Shown: positions 49,236 to 58,610 of the stretch, piece by piece
Numbering within the stretch: the first letter of the stretch is position 1
Layout: the number at the start of each line of letters is the position of its first letter
Program-made: the position numbers and the translations under genes
NCBI RefSeq assembly: GCF_005144585.1
Contig: NZ_SSMQ01000018.1
Location: forward strand, 1-64,000
Origin: Polyangium fumosum
GTDB lineage: Bacteria; Myxococcota_A; Polyangia; Polyangiales; Polyangiaceae
Direction of reading: 5' to 3'
DNA length: 64,000 nt
Notes under the pieces: generated by a model
Told to the model about the DNA's origin: nothing
Seen by the model: only the letters and a program-made list of their open reading frames with translations
Database searches by the model: none

Positions 49236-51491
49236 TCAGGCATTGAGCAGCCACGCCGGCACGAGCGGGCTCGGCTTGGCCGTCGAGACCACCCAGAGCT
49301 GATGCGCCGCGCGCGTCGCGCCGATGTGCAGGAGGTGTCGCGACTCGTCATCCGCCGGGTACGTCGAGTGGTTCACGTCGACGAGCACGACATAGTCGTA
49401 CTCGAGGCCCTTCACCTGCCGGATCTCGGTGACGTCGACACCCGGCCGGAAGAGGAAGTCGAATGCGCGCACACGGCGAAGGCTCGGGATCTCGGCCATC
49501 TTGAGCGCCTCGTAGTACGCGTCCGCCTGCTCGGGGTGGCGCGCGAGGATCGCCAGCGTGGCGCGCGGCTCGCGCGTGAAGAGCGGGCGAATCGAGTCCG
49601 CGAGGAACGCGACGGCCGCGCCTTGGCTCGGGAAATGGTGGTGCTCGACAGGCGCACCCGTGCGCGGCGCGAGGGGCGGCGTGGGATCGGCGAGCGGGCC
49701 GAGGATGTCACGCGCGACCGCGAGGACCTCACGCGTCGAGCGATACGCGATGCGCAGAGGCTCGATGTTGACCGAGTCGAGGCCGAGGTCTTCGAGGACG
49801 CGGCTCCAGTCGCGGAAGCCCGAGTCCATGAAGAGGCGCTGCGCGGTGTCGCCCGCGAGCGTCACCGACTTCTGCTTGGAGACGACGCCGAGCAGGACCG
49901 CGAGATCCAAGGGCGCGAGGTCCTGCGCCTCGTCGACGAAGAGGTGCTCGAAGACGTAGGGCTGTTTGCCCTTCTTGAGGTCGCCCTTGATGACCTGGTA
50001 GGCACGCAAGAGGAGCGCGTCGTCCTCGGGATCGAGCAGCGCGCGCTCGTCCTCTTCGATGGGCCTGTCGTCTGCGCCGAGGCGCTCTTCCTCGGGCTCG
50101 TCGGCGATGGGCTCGTCGGCGAGCGCAGCCTTGCGCTCGGCGCGATCGCCGGGGTCGCGATCGAGGACCGCGGGGCAACGCTCGGCGCACCAGCGCCACG
50201 CCTGGCGGACCTTGTCGAGGCCGAACTCGGGATCGTTCGCCGCGATGAACGCCTTCTCGATGCTCTCCTTGTCGGTGAGCAGATCGGCCCAGAACCAGAG
50301 GATGCCGCGCGAGTCCTTGCGGGTCGTGAGGTCCTGCCCGTACGCAGCGGCGCGCTCTTCGAGCAGGCGCAGGAGCGCCGGGTGCGTCTTGTACCGCGTG
50401 ACCGCGCTCGGCGTGTTCTCCTCGACCGGCACTTCGAGCCACGGGAAGGCGCGCGTGCGCGCAGCGCGCGCCCACTCGGCGAAGGTCTCGACCTGGACCT
50501 CGCCGATGCCGAGCGCAGGCAAGACCTCGCTGATGTACGCCCGGAGCGCGGGGCTGCCGACGATGACGAGCATCTTGTCGGCCGAGAAGCGGGAGCGGTT
50601 GTTGAAGGCGAGGAAGGCCATGCGGTGGACGCCGATGGTCGTCTTGCCGCTGCCCGCGCCGCCCTGGATGACCACGATGCCCGCGTCGGGCCGCGAGATC
50701 AGCTCGAACTGGCGCGGGTCGAGGAGCGCGGCGATCTCGGGCAGGTGCCGATCCTCCTTCGCCGCGAAGCTCGCGCCCGTGCCGAGCGCGCCGCGCATGT
50801 CCTCGGGGCGAACGGCCTTGCCCTGGCCACCCGCGAGCACGACGGCGCGGCTGTCGAGGCGGCGATACCCGCCCTCGACACGCACGAAGACGCCTTGCGG
50901 CGCGGCGATGCGGTAGAGCTCGCCGTCCTCGATGGTGACCGTGCGCCGGGCGAGGACCTTGCCCTCGACCTCGCGGTCGCCGAAGGTCTCTTCGTACTCC
51001 GCGCCTTCCTCGTAGCGGTAATAAAGCTGGCTCACGGGCGCGTGGCGCCAGTCGACGATCCGCACGCCGGCCTTGGCGTCGACGTGCGTCGTGCGGCCGA
51101 TGAGGACGTCGCGGTCCTGCTTGTCGCGCTCGCGGAGGCGAAGGTGGCCGAAGTAGGGCGAGCGCGGGTCGACGGGCTCGGTGACGACCTCGGCGCGGCG
51201 CGCGGCGACGCCCGCGATGCGCTCCATCTGCTGCACGAGCGCAGGGACGTCTTCGAGGCGGCTCGCCGCGATCTGATCGCGCAGCGAGATCATCTGCGCC
51301 TCGTAGTCCTCCGTGGGCGGCGGGCGCGAGGGCTTCACCGTCGCGAGGTGGTCGCGCACGCGATCGAGGAGCGCTTGCTCTTCGCGAACGATCGCGAGCT
51401 CGTCCGCGCCGTCCGGCTGCGGGCTGCTGTGGGAGTTGCCCGAGCTCGGCTCGGGGCGAAGCGGCTGCGCGGTCGTCTGCTTGGCGGTCAC
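49236..51491 (-). CDS. HelD-like UvrD-family helicase
   Basis: The product is 751 aa. The N-terminal 200 residues (EEQALLDRVRDHLATV, SPYFGHLRL, DWRHAPVSQLYY, ARRTVTIEDGELYRI) match HelD rather than UvrD or Rep. Walker A is GGAGSGKTTIGVHR near residue 274-287. Later SF1 motifs include FVDEAQDLAPLDLAVLL, TLAGDTAQRLF, IAYRSTREVL and QVKGLEYDYVVL. HelD binds RNA polymerase and recycles stalled complexes by ATP-driven clamp opening. The charged insert at about 470-500 is typical of the class. The GTG start has no clear ribosome site. The gene is alone between tRNA genes and the SulP gene. Confidence 0.85.
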   Translation of the reverse strand: MTAKQTTAQPLRPEPSSGNSHSSPQPDGADELAIVREEQALLDRVRDHLATVKPSRPPPTEDYEAQMISLRDQIAASRLEDVPALVQQMERIAGVAARRAEVVTEPVDPRSPYFGHLRLRERDKQDRDVLIGRTTHVDAKAGVRIVDWRHAPVSQLYYRYEEGAEYEETFGDREVEGKVLARRTVTIEDGELYRIAAPQGVFVRVEGGYRRLDSRAVVLAGGQGKAVRPEDMRGALGTGASFAAKEDRHLPEIAALLDPRQFELISRPDAGIVVIQGGAGSGKTTIGVHRMAFLAFNNRSRFSADKMLVIVGSPALRAYISEVLPALGIGEVQVETFAEWARAARTRAFPWLEVPVEENTPSAVTRYKTHPALLRLLEERAAAYGQDLTTRKDSRGILWFWADLLTDKESIEKAFIAANDPEFGLDKVRQAWRWCAERCPAVLDRDPGDRAERKAALADEPIADEPEEERLGADDRPIEEDERALLDPEDDALLLRAYQVIKGDLKKGKQPYVFEHLFVDEAQDLAPLDLAVLLGVVSKQKSVTLAGDTAQRLFMDSGFRDWSRVLEDLGLDSVNIEPLRIAYRSTREVLAVARDILGPLADPTPPLAPRTGAPVEHHHFPSQGAAVAFLADSIRPLFTREPRATLAILARHPEQADAYYEALKMAEIPSLRRVRAFDFLFRPGVDVTEIRQVKGLEYDYVVLVDVNHSTYPADDESRHLLHIGATRAAHQLWVVSTAKPSPLVPAWLLNA

Positions 51492-51748
51492 GGTGGATTA
51501 CGTAGCGCGCGGAGCGGGGTTGGGAGGGAGTTTGCCCCTCGATTTCCATTTCCATCCGTCGCGGCCCGGAGGACCGGTGGACGGACGGCAGACCTCGCGG
51601 ATGTCGCGGAAAACGTCCCTCGGCCGCGAGGCGACCGCGCGTTTTGACCCATCCTTTCGGGCCGCGCAAGAGTTTGTCGGGGGGAGAGCGCGTCGCTCGG
51701 GTGGACCGGTTCGGCCGTCCGGGCAGGCAGCGGAAGGAGCGGCGCGCG

Positions 51749-53377
51749 TCAGGTGCGCGCTTCGGCGTGCGCCTGGCTCGGCTCGGAGACCGAGGCCATC
51801 GTGGCCCGGCGCGCGTTCTCTTTCGTGCGGACGTCGCGCACCTCGACGTGGATGCCGCGGAGCGCCGCGGAGAGCTGGAAGTCCTCGATCACCTCGATGA
51901 TGTCCTGATCGATGAACTCGGCGCGGGTGCCGTCGATGATGACGGACGAGCCGTCGGGGATGCGCTTGAGCACGCCGATGAACGTCGCCTTGTTGAGGAA
52001 AGAGACGTCCTTCTTGAACGTGATCACGCGCTTCTTGCCCTCCTTCGCGACGGTGAAGGCCGCGCGCATGTGGCTGCGCAGCACGAAGCCGACGCCGACG
52101 ACGATGCCCGCGAGGATGCCGCGCAGCAGGTCCGTGAGGAGGATGGCGGAGATGGTGAAGACGAACGGGATGAACTGATCCCAGCCGAGCTTGTGCATCT
52201 TCTTGAAGAGCTCGGGCTTGGCCAGCTTGTAGCCGGTCATGAGCAGGATCGACGCGAGGCACGCGAGCGGGATCATGTTCAGGAACCGGCCAATGAAGAG
52301 GACGGCGAGCAGCAAGAAGAGCCCGTGGAAGACCGTCGCCGCCCGCGTCCGTCCGCCGGCGTTGATGTTGGCGCTGGAGCGGACGATCACGCTCGTCACG
52401 GGCAAACCGCCGAGCAGGCCGCTCGCCGCATTGCCGATGCCCTGCGCGATGAGCTCACGGTCGAGCGGGGTGTTGCGCTTCCAGGGATCGAGCTTGTCGA
52501 CGGCCTCGATGCTGAGCAGCGTTTCGAGGCTCGCGACGATGCCGATCGTCAACGCGACGACGTAGACCTGCGGGTTCGTGAGCGCGGCGAAGGTGGGCGT
52601 GCGGAGCTGGCCGAGCGCGCCGCTCACGCCGTCGTAGGCGGGCAATGTGACGAGGTGCGTCTGTTCGAGCGCGATGGGCAAGCCGGTCTTGCGGAACAGG
52701 ATGTTGAGCCCGGTGCCGACGAGGACGACGACGAGCGCGCCAGGGAGCCACGAGAGCTTGCGCAGCCGCTCGGTCTTCTCCCACAGGACGAGGATGCCCA
52801 TCGAGACCGCGCTGATCACGAGCGCGCCACGCTCGAGACGGCCGAAGGCGTGGAGGATCATCGTGAACGTGTTCTCCTCCGCGGAGACCACGAACTGCTC
52901 GGAGCCCTCCTGATCGAGGTCGTACCCGACGGCGTGCGGGAACTGCTTGAGGATCAGGATCAGGCCGATCGCAGCGAGCATCCCTTTGATGACGGACGAG
53001 GGGATGAGGTAGACGGCCGTGCCGAGGCGCGCGACGCCGAGGACGATCTGCAAGACCCCGCCGAGGACCACGGCGACGAGGAAGTTCTCGAAGGTGCCGA
53101 GCTTGTCGATGCCGGCGAGGACGATCGCCGTGAGGCCCGCAGCCGGCCCGCACACGCTGAGCGGCGAACGGCTCATGAGCGGGATCAAGAGCCCGCCGAT
53201 CACGCCCGCCGTGAGTCCCGCGAAGAGCGGGGCGTTCGAGGCGAGCGCGACGCCGAGGCACAACGGCAGCGCTACGAGGAACACGACGAGGCCCGCAGGC
53301 AAGTCGTATTTGAGGTTCGCGAGCGGGCTGAGGTTTGGCCGGGTCACCCCGGCGCCGCTCGTCTTCGCGTTGGCCAT
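51749..53377 (-). CDS. SulP/SLC26-family anion transporter
   Basis: The product is 542 aa. About 14 membrane segments precede a short C-terminal STAS domain. The family region near the N-terminus is LPAGLVVFLVALPLCLGVALAS, followed by SRSPLSVCGPAAGLTAIVLAG and SLETLLSIEAVDKLD. The STAS part (TFIGVLKRIPDGSSVIIDGTRAEFIDQDIIEVIEDF) includes the position of the signalling Asp. SulP proteins carry sulfate, bicarbonate or carboxylates. LPAGLVVFLVALPLCLG resembles the bicarbonate-type branch, but that is inference. GGAG lies 12 nt before the start. No partner gene is adjacent. Confidence 0.88.
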   Translation of the reverse strand: MANAKTSGAGVTRPNLSPLANLKYDLPAGLVVFLVALPLCLGVALASNAPLFAGLTAGVIGGLLIPLMSRSPLSVCGPAAGLTAIVLAGIDKLGTFENFLVAVVLGGVLQIVLGVARLGTAVYLIPSSVIKGMLAAIGLILILKQFPHAVGYDLDQEGSEQFVVSAEENTFTMILHAFGRLERGALVISAVSMGILVLWEKTERLRKLSWLPGALVVVLVGTGLNILFRKTGLPIALEQTHLVTLPAYDGVSGALGQLRTPTFAALTNPQVYVVALTIGIVASLETLLSIEAVDKLDPWKRNTPLDRELIAQGIGNAASGLLGGLPVTSVIVRSSANINAGGRTRAATVFHGLFLLLAVLFIGRFLNMIPLACLASILLMTGYKLAKPELFKKMHKLGWDQFIPFVFTISAILLTDLLRGILAGIVVGVGFVLRSHMRAAFTVAKEGKKRVITFKKDVSFLNKATFIGVLKRIPDGSSVIIDGTRAEFIDQDIIEVIEDFQLSAALRGIHVEVRDVRTKENARRATMASVSEPSQAHAEART

Positions 53378-53625
53378 CGCTTGCTCTGCTCCGTATCCGG
53401 CTTGATTTTCCCCACCGCCGAAGCGTCGACAGGGGGGGTAGCGTACGCGGCAAACCCCGGCAAACGCCGAGGTCCCACGCGCTCAAATTGATCCGAATTC
53501 GAAGGATCGCACAGAACGCGGGCAGGCGCGAATCGCGGGCGGTTCCGTGTTCCAAAGTACGCGGGATGCCCGGGGTCCACGGCGGTCTTGAGACCGGGGC
53601 GCACTGGGCTTATGGGTTTTCATGC

Positions 53626-54027
53626 ATGGAACGCTCCTTTCCGGATGACGCGCTTCCCCTCCACCACTTGATCCTGCGCTCGTTCCGGCAACGGGAGGCG
53701 CTCTTCCTCCTCGTGCTCGCGACGTACCGGGTGGAGCTCACGGGCGTGCTCAGTCGCGCCGCAAAGACGGGCTTCGAGTTCGGAGACGCGAACACGGTGA
53801 TCGAGCTGGCCGACCAGATCGCGTCGGCCGCGCGCGCCGCGGATCTCTCGACGATCCGCAAGGATGCGCAGTCGCTCCGCGTGTTCGCGTCGGCTGCCCA
53901 AGACGGCGGTGAACAGGAGGAGGGCAAGGTGCTCCTCGCAGGGCTCCGGCTGATCGATCGGATCCTCGACGAGGCCAAAGAGCGAGCGAAGGCGGCCGAG
54001 CCGTCCACGCCGCTGGTCCTGAACTAG
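53626..54027 (+). CDS. Hypothetical helical protein
   Basis: The product is 133 aa, mostly helical and soluble (HLILRSFRQREALFLLVLATYRVELTGVLSRAAKTGF, TVIELADQIASAARAADLSTIRKDAQSLRVF, LLAGLRLIDRILDEAKERAKAA). No cysteines or signal are present. I recognise no family. ATG at 53626 is chosen because it begins the ordered helical sequence. It precedes the GHMP kinase gene by about 160 bp on the same strand. The 248 bp upstream show nothing callable. Confidence 0.55.
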   Translation: MERSFPDDALPLHHLILRSFRQREALFLLVLATYRVELTGVLSRAAKTGFEFGDANTVIELADQIASAARAADLSTIRKDAQSLRVFASAAQDGGEQEEGKVLLAGLRLIDRILDEAKERAKAAEPSTPLVLN

Positions 54028-54186
54028 CCGAGCACGAGGGCTCGCCGTGTCACCCCGGTGCGCACGCGTCCCCGAAGCCTCCTGGCGCGGTCCGTGCTGC
54101 ACCGCGCGGCGCGGACGTCCGAGCCGGCGCTGGGCGCTGAGGGGCGGCACCTCCGCGCGCACCCCATGACGACCTGCGCCGTCCCC

Positions 54187-55200
54187 ATGCCCTACGCCCG
54201 CTCCGCACGCAGCCCGCAAAGGCACGCCGTCGCGAGCGCACCGATGCGTGTTTCGTTCGCCGGAGGCGGCAGCGATCTGCCGCCCTTCGTGGAAGGCCTG
54301 CCGGGGCGCGTCGTGGGCAGCGCGATCGGTCTGCGGGTGCGCGCGCTCGTGGAGCCATTCGACCGAGGTTGGGTGCGGCTCGAAGTGCCCGTGGCGGAGG
54401 AAACGACGACACGACGCAGCCACGAGCCGCCGTCGAGTGAGCTCGCGTTTCGCCTGCTGGAAGCGGCGCTCGCGCGGACGGGCGTGACGGACGGCGTGAA
54501 GCTCCGGATCGACACCGATGTCGCGCCCGGCGCAGGGCTCGGCGGGAGCGCGTCGACGGCGGTGGCCGCGCTGTCGGCGTTGCGGTGGAGCGTGGGGGAA
54601 GTGACGGCCGTGGAGGAGCTCGCGCGCGAGGCGACGACGATGGAGCGCGAAGGGCTCTCGATCGTGTGCGGCGCGCAGGACGCGACCTTCGCGGCATGCG
54701 GAGGGATGCTCGATCTGACGTTCGGCGAGGCGGGGTGCACGCGGATCGAGCGGGTCACGCCGGAGGAGGCGCTCGCGGCGGAGCTCGAAGCGGGGCTTTT
54801 GCTCGTCGACACGCGCGTGCGTCGCGTCTCAGGCGAGGTGCTGGAGCAGGTCGACGCGGCGGCGGCGCTCGCGAACGTGGCGGATCTCGTGGAGTCCGCG
54901 ACGCAGGTGGCCGCAGCGCTGCGCGAGGGATCCCTCGGACGAGCGCTCGCGGGGATGCGCCGGAGCGCGATGGCCAAGGTGCGGCGCGCGCCCTCGGCGA
55001 GCGCGCTGGCGACGGAGCTCGGCCATCGGCTCGCAGGGCTCGGCGTGGAGGTGATCCGCGCGTGCGGCGCAGGCGGAGGCGGGCACGTGCTCGTGTGGGC
55101 GCCCGAGGCGCGTCACGGGGAGATTCTGCGCGCGCTGGGCCCTGCGACCGTGCGAAAGCCCGCGCTCTCGGCGCCCGGCGTGCGGATCGAGCCGGCCTAG
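54187..55200 (+). CDS. GHMP-family sugar kinase
   Basis: The product is 337 aa from the ATG at 54187. The N-terminal motif RVSFAGGGSDLPPF is typical of heptose-7-phosphate/fucose-type kinases. The phosphate-binding loop PGAGLGGSASTAVAALSAL and the C-terminal motif ACGAGGGGHVLVW complete the GHMP set. It would phosphorylate a sugar, plausibly D-glycero-D-manno-heptose 7-phosphate or fucose, for surface polysaccharide synthesis. ATGs at 54166 and 54244 are possible alternative starts. Its stop overlaps the stop of the convergent dehydrogenase gene. No GmhA, HldE or sugar-nucleotide gene is nearby, so the substrate stays open. Confidence 0.82.
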   Translation: MPYARSARSPQRHAVASAPMRVSFAGGGSDLPPFVEGLPGRVVGSAIGLRVRALVEPFDRGWVRLEVPVAEETTTRRSHEPPSSELAFRLLEAALARTGVTDGVKLRIDTDVAPGAGLGGSASTAVAALSALRWSVGEVTAVEELAREATTMEREGLSIVCGAQDATFAACGGMLDLTFGEAGCTRIERVTPEEALAAELEAGLLLVDTRVRRVSGEVLEQVDAAAALANVADLVESATQVAAALREGSLGRALAGMRRSAMAKVRRAPSASALATELGHRLAGLGVEVIRACGAGGGGHVLVWAPEARHGEILRALGPATVRKPALSAPGVRIEPA

Positions 55201-56231
55201 GGGATCAGGACGACGCGGCCGAAGACGGCGCGTGCTTCGAGCAGGGCGTGCGCCTCGGCGGCGTACCGGAGCGGGAGCTTTCGATCGATCACGGCGCGGA
55301 GCGCGCCCGAGGCTGCGAGGTCGAGCACGCGTTCGAGGTCCTGCCGCGTGCAGGAGGCCGACCCGGCGATCGTATGACTCCAAAGGATCAAGGCGCCGAG
55401 CTTGATGGAGACCTTGGCCTGGTCGATGTTGCCGACGACGACCAGGCGGCCTCCGCGGCGGAGCGACTTCAAGGCGGAGCCGAACGTGGCGCTGCCGGTC
55501 AGCTCGAGCGCGACGTCGACGGGGCCGCCGAGGCGTGTCTTGACGTCGTCCTCGAACCTGCCGTCGGGGCTCACGAGGACCTCGTGCGCGCCAAGCTCGG
55601 CTAGGGCGGCGGCCTTGGCGGGGCTGCCGGTCACGGCGACGACGCGGGCGCCGAGGTGGCGCGCGACCTGGATCGCCGCGGTGCCCACGCCGCCGCTCGC
55701 GCCCGTGATGACGACGGTCTCGCCCGCGACGAGGCGCGCGCGGGACGCGAGAGCCTGGTAGGCGACACCCGCGGTGCACATGAGAGTCGAGGCGTCCTCG
55801 AACGGCACAGGCGCAGGGATTTTGACGAGGGCGCGGTGGTGCGCGACGACGAGCTCGGCGTACGCGCCGTCGACCGTGTGGCCGAAGCTCTGATGGGCGC
55901 GCTCGCAGAGCAGCTCCTCACCGCCCACGCAACGCGGGCATTCGCCGCAGGCGGGCCGGTGCAGGTTGGCCACACGATCTCCCGGGGCAAACCCGGCGCG
56001 CGCCGCTTCGTCGCCCACGGCCTCGAGCTCGCCGGCGAACTCGTGGCCGAGGATGGTCGGCAGCTTCATGAGCGGGAAGCCGCCGCGACGATCGATGAGA
56101 TCACGGCCGCACACGGCCGAGGCGCGGACGCGGACGAGGACCTCGTCGGCCGCGGGGACGGGGTTCGGGGTGTTCGGGGACAGGACGAGTTTGTCTGGTC
56201 CGCCGACCTCGCGAAGAACGACGGCGCGCAT
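55197..56231 (-). CDS. Zinc-type medium-chain alcohol dehydrogenase
   Basis: The product is 344 aa. Catalytic zinc ligands are Cys41 (AVCGRD) and His63-Glu64 (LGHEFAGEL). Structural zinc cysteines are Cys95, 98, 101 and 109 (ACGECPRCVGGEELLC). The nucleotide site GASGGVGTAAIQVARHLGARVVAV suggests NADP-type binding as in quinone-oxidoreductase-like relatives. It starts 2 bp after the stop of the D-Ala-D-Ala ligase gene on the same strand, so they are co-transcribed; a functional link is not obvious. Substrate is unknown. Confidence 0.9.
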   Translation of the reverse strand: MRAVVLREVGGPDKLVLSPNTPNPVPAADEVLVRVRASAVCGRDLIDRRGGFPLMKLPTILGHEFAGELEAVGDEAARAGFAPGDRVANLHRPACGECPRCVGGEELLCERAHQSFGHTVDGAYAELVVAHHRALVKIPAPVPFEDASTLMCTAGVAYQALASRARLVAGETVVITGASGGVGTAAIQVARHLGARVVAVTGSPAKAAALAELGAHEVLVSPDGRFEDDVKTRLGGPVDVALELTGSATFGSALKSLRRGGRLVVVGNIDQAKVSIKLGALILWSHTIAGSASCTRQDLERVLDLAASGALRAVIDRKLPLRYAAEAHALLEARAVFGRVVLIP

Positions 56232-56233
56232 GG

Positions 56234-57352
56234 TCAGGTCGACGTCTTCAGTTTGCGACGCCGCTCCGCCCGCCCGAGCGCGAGGTCGATGAGGCGCGCG
56301 ACGAGCTCACGCGGCGGGATGCCGCTCGCCTCCCACAGCTTCGGGTACATCGAGATCGAGGTGAAGCCGGGCAGCGTGTTGATCTCGTTCACGTAGACCT
56401 CGCCGCTCTTCGACATGAAGAGGTCGATCCGCGCGAGCCCGGAGGCTTCGAGGACCCGGAAGGTGCGCAGCGCGAGGAGCTGCACGGCGCGCGTCTCGGC
56501 GCCGGTGAGGTCGGCCGGGACGCGCGTGGTGACGCCGCGCTCGTCGATGTATTTGGCGGCGTACGAGTAAAACCCGTCCGGGTGATCGACCACGATCTCG
56601 CCCGGGATGCTCACGATGGGCTCCTCGTCGCCGAGGACGGCGCACTCGATCTCGCGCGCGCCTTCGACGCCTTGCTCCACGACGATCTTGGTGTCGTACT
56701 CGAACGCGAGGCTGATCGCGTCGGCGAGCGCTTCATACGTCTTCACCTTCGTCACGCCGACCGACGAGCCGAGGTTCGCGGGTTTGACGAAGAGCGGGAG
56801 CGCGAGCCTTTCGCAGCGTGCGAGGACTTCGCTCGGCTCACGCTCCCACGCGAGGCGACGCACGGTCTCGTAGGGGACGAGAGGCAGCTCGTCCTGCGCG
56901 AGCAGGCGCTTCATCACGTCCTTGTCCATGCCCACGGCCGAGCCGAGCACGCCGGAGCCGACGTACGGCACGCCCGCGAGCTCGAGCAAGCCCTGCACGG
57001 AGCCATCCTCGCCCATGGGGCCGTGCAGCACGGGGAAGACCACGTCGATCGCCTGCGCCGCGCCGCCGACCGTGAGCGCGGCGTCGCCGGTCGGGCTCGG
57101 ATGCGCGAGGAGCGCGACGTCCGGGGCCGACTGGTTGAGGCGCGCGAGGCGCGGATCGCGCGAGGCGCCGAGGAGGAGCGCTTCTTCCTGCAAGAGCCAT
57201 CGGCCCGTCTTGTCGATGCCGATGAGGACGGGATCGAAGCGATCCCGGTCGAGGGCCTCGACGACGTTGCGGGCCGAAAGGAGGGAGATCTCGTGCTCGG
57301 CAGAGCGACCGCCGAAGAGCACGGCGACACGGAGCTTGCGCGGGGCGCTCAT
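56234..57352 (-). CDS. ddl: D-alanine-D-alanine ligase
   Basis: The product is 372 aa. Ddl joins two D-Ala for the peptidoglycan stem. Motifs: VLFGGRSAEHEISLLSARNV at the N-terminus, VLHGPMGEDGSVQGLLEL, FVKPANLGSSVGVTKV (ATP-grasp), and YVNEINTLPGFTSISMYPKLW. The position that sets D-Ala versus D-lactate use carries the standard SYAAKYID (a Tyr), so a normal D-Ala-D-Ala product is expected rather than vancomycin-resistant D-Ala-D-Lac. It is the first gene of a two-gene unit with the zinc dehydrogenase and is not in an mur cluster. Confidence 0.94.
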   Translation of the reverse strand: MSAPRKLRVAVLFGGRSAEHEISLLSARNVVEALDRDRFDPVLIGIDKTGRWLLQEEALLLGASRDPRLARLNQSAPDVALLAHPSPTGDAALTVGGAAQAIDVVFPVLHGPMGEDGSVQGLLELAGVPYVGSGVLGSAVGMDKDVMKRLLAQDELPLVPYETVRRLAWEREPSEVLARCERLALPLFVKPANLGSSVGVTKVKTYEALADAISLAFEYDTKIVVEQGVEGAREIECAVLGDEEPIVSIPGEIVVDHPDGFYSYAAKYIDERGVTTRVPADLTGAETRAVQLLALRTFRVLEASGLARIDLFMSKSGEVYVNEINTLPGFTSISMYPKLWEASGIPPRELVARLIDLALGRAERRRKLKTST

Positions 57353-57451
57353 GAAGGCCGCACCCTAGCAGGGTGCTCGGGCCCGGTGAAACATCCGGCC
57401 GAGGAGCCCCGATCCACGCAGGATCCAGCGGGCGATCTGCGGTCGAGCTCG

Positions 57452-57790
57452 CTAGTCCCGGGACTCGTCGGCGAGGACGAACGCCTTGCGGATCGCGTCG
57501 ACCGCGACGCGCTTGAGGACGTGGCCATCCGCGAGCTCCACGTCCACCGTGGCCACGCGGCCCTTCTGCAGGCCGACACGCGTGACGTGGATGCGCGCGC
57601 CTTTGCTGAGCGCGGCGTCGCGCAGGTTCACGTCTTCCGTGGCGACGAAGTACATCCCCACGCCGATCTCGCGCGGCTCGCCGGCCGAAGGCGCGTCGTT
57701 CGTGTCTGCGCGGGCGACACTCGACGTGGCCACGAGGCCCGCCGACGCGGCAGCGAGGGTCAGGAGGGAGGACAGAAACCGCGCACGCAT
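57452..57790 (-). CDS. Small periplasmic hypothetical protein
   Basis: The product is 112 aa with a signal peptide (MRARFLSSLLTLAAASAGLVATSSVARA). The mature part (GVGMYFVATEDVNLRDAALSKGARIHVTRVGLQKGRVATVDVELADGHVLKRVAVDAIRKAF) is beta-rich and resembles an SH3-like fold. No cysteines. ATG at 57799 is an alternative start giving three more residues. It lies between ddl and the kappa-GST-like gene on the same strand, with gaps that suggest its own transcript or part of a loose unit. Confidence 0.65.
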   Translation of the reverse strand: MRARFLSSLLTLAAASAGLVATSSVARADTNDAPSAGEPREIGVGMYFVATEDVNLRDAALSKGARIHVTRVGLQKGRVATVDVELADGHVLKRVAVDAIRKAFVLADESRD

Positions 57791-57852
57791 GGCCACCATC
57801 TTACAGGATTCCCACGATCGAGGCTCGACTTTCCACCGGGCAGCCGCGGCCT

Positions 57853-58461
57853 TCACGGGTCTTTGGGACGCCAACCATCGAGCGCCTTCTCCACGAAGAG
57901 CAGCCGGTCCTGACCCCAAAACAAGATGTCGCCGACGAGGAAGCTCGGCGCGCCGCAGACGCCGATCCGCTCGGCCTGCTCTGTAACGTCCTTGAGGCCC
58001 TGTTTCATCCGCTCGTCCGTCGTCGCTGCGACGAGGGCCGCGCCGTCGAGCCCCACGGAGGCCGCGATGTCGGCGAGGACCTCGTCCGCGGAGATGTCGC
58101 GATCCTCGACCCAATACGCGCGGTACACGGCGTTCACGAAGGCGGCGACGTGATCCTCCGGCGTCGCGAGCACCATCCGCAGGGGCTTGACCGTGTTCAT
58201 GGGGAACCGCGAGGCGAACCGGAACGGCACGCCCCAGTGATCCGCCCAGCGATGAAGGTCGGCCGTCACGAGCCTTCGCTTCGGCGCGGGCATCGCGAAG
58301 AGCGGGACGTTGGGTGTGCCGATCGCCTTGAAGAGCGCGCCGAGCAGGAAGGGCCGATACACGAGCGAGGCGCCCTTCCGCGCCGTGAGGGCCTCGATCT
58401 GCGTGGAGGCGAGGTACGCGAAGGGGCTCGAAAAATCGAAAAAGAACTCGACGCGCTTCAT
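57853..58461 (-). CDS. 2-hydroxychromene-2-carboxylate isomerase-like (kappa GST/DsbA fold)
   Basis: The product is 202 aa. The start VEFFFDFSSPFAYLASTQI carries the kappa-class active serine (SSPFAY). The middle is helical (DHVAAFVNAVYRAYWVEDRDISADEVLADIAASVGLD), and the end ERIGVCGAPSFLVGDILFWGQDRL has the cis-Pro loop (GAPSF). This matches NahD/kappa-GST proteins that use glutathione. In naphthalene degraders it isomerises a ring-opened intermediate; outside such operons, as here, the family acts on unknown substrates. It is cytoplasmic. Confidence 0.85.
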   Translation of the reverse strand: MKRVEFFFDFSSPFAYLASTQIEALTARKGASLVYRPFLLGALFKAIGTPNVPLFAMPAPKRRLVTADLHRWADHWGVPFRFASRFPMNTVKPLRMVLATPEDHVAAFVNAVYRAYWVEDRDISADEVLADIAASVGLDGAALVAATTDERMKQGLKDVTEQAERIGVCGAPSFLVGDILFWGQDRLLFVEKALDGWRPKDP

Positions 58462-58610
58462 GGGGGCTCGGGGCGCGAGGCGCGTGGCCTCAGGGATACG
58501 AGCTTCGACCGAGCTTTACGCGGGGCTCAACCGAAAATTGTTCCGTCCGCGATCCGGGCCCAAAGCCGCGCGAGGGCGCCGTGTCGGAAGGAGCGAACGG
58601 AGGCACGACG

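Noticed and set aside
49302-51647. Plus-strand frame of 781 codons across the HelD-like gene
   Set aside because: Antisense shadow. The minus frame has clear helicase motifs; this one is Arg/Glu/Ala-rich with none.
54058-54186. Longer N-terminus of the GHMP kinase starting at 54058
   Set aside because: The extra residues are Arg-rich and unlike the family, which begins close to the FAGGG motif.
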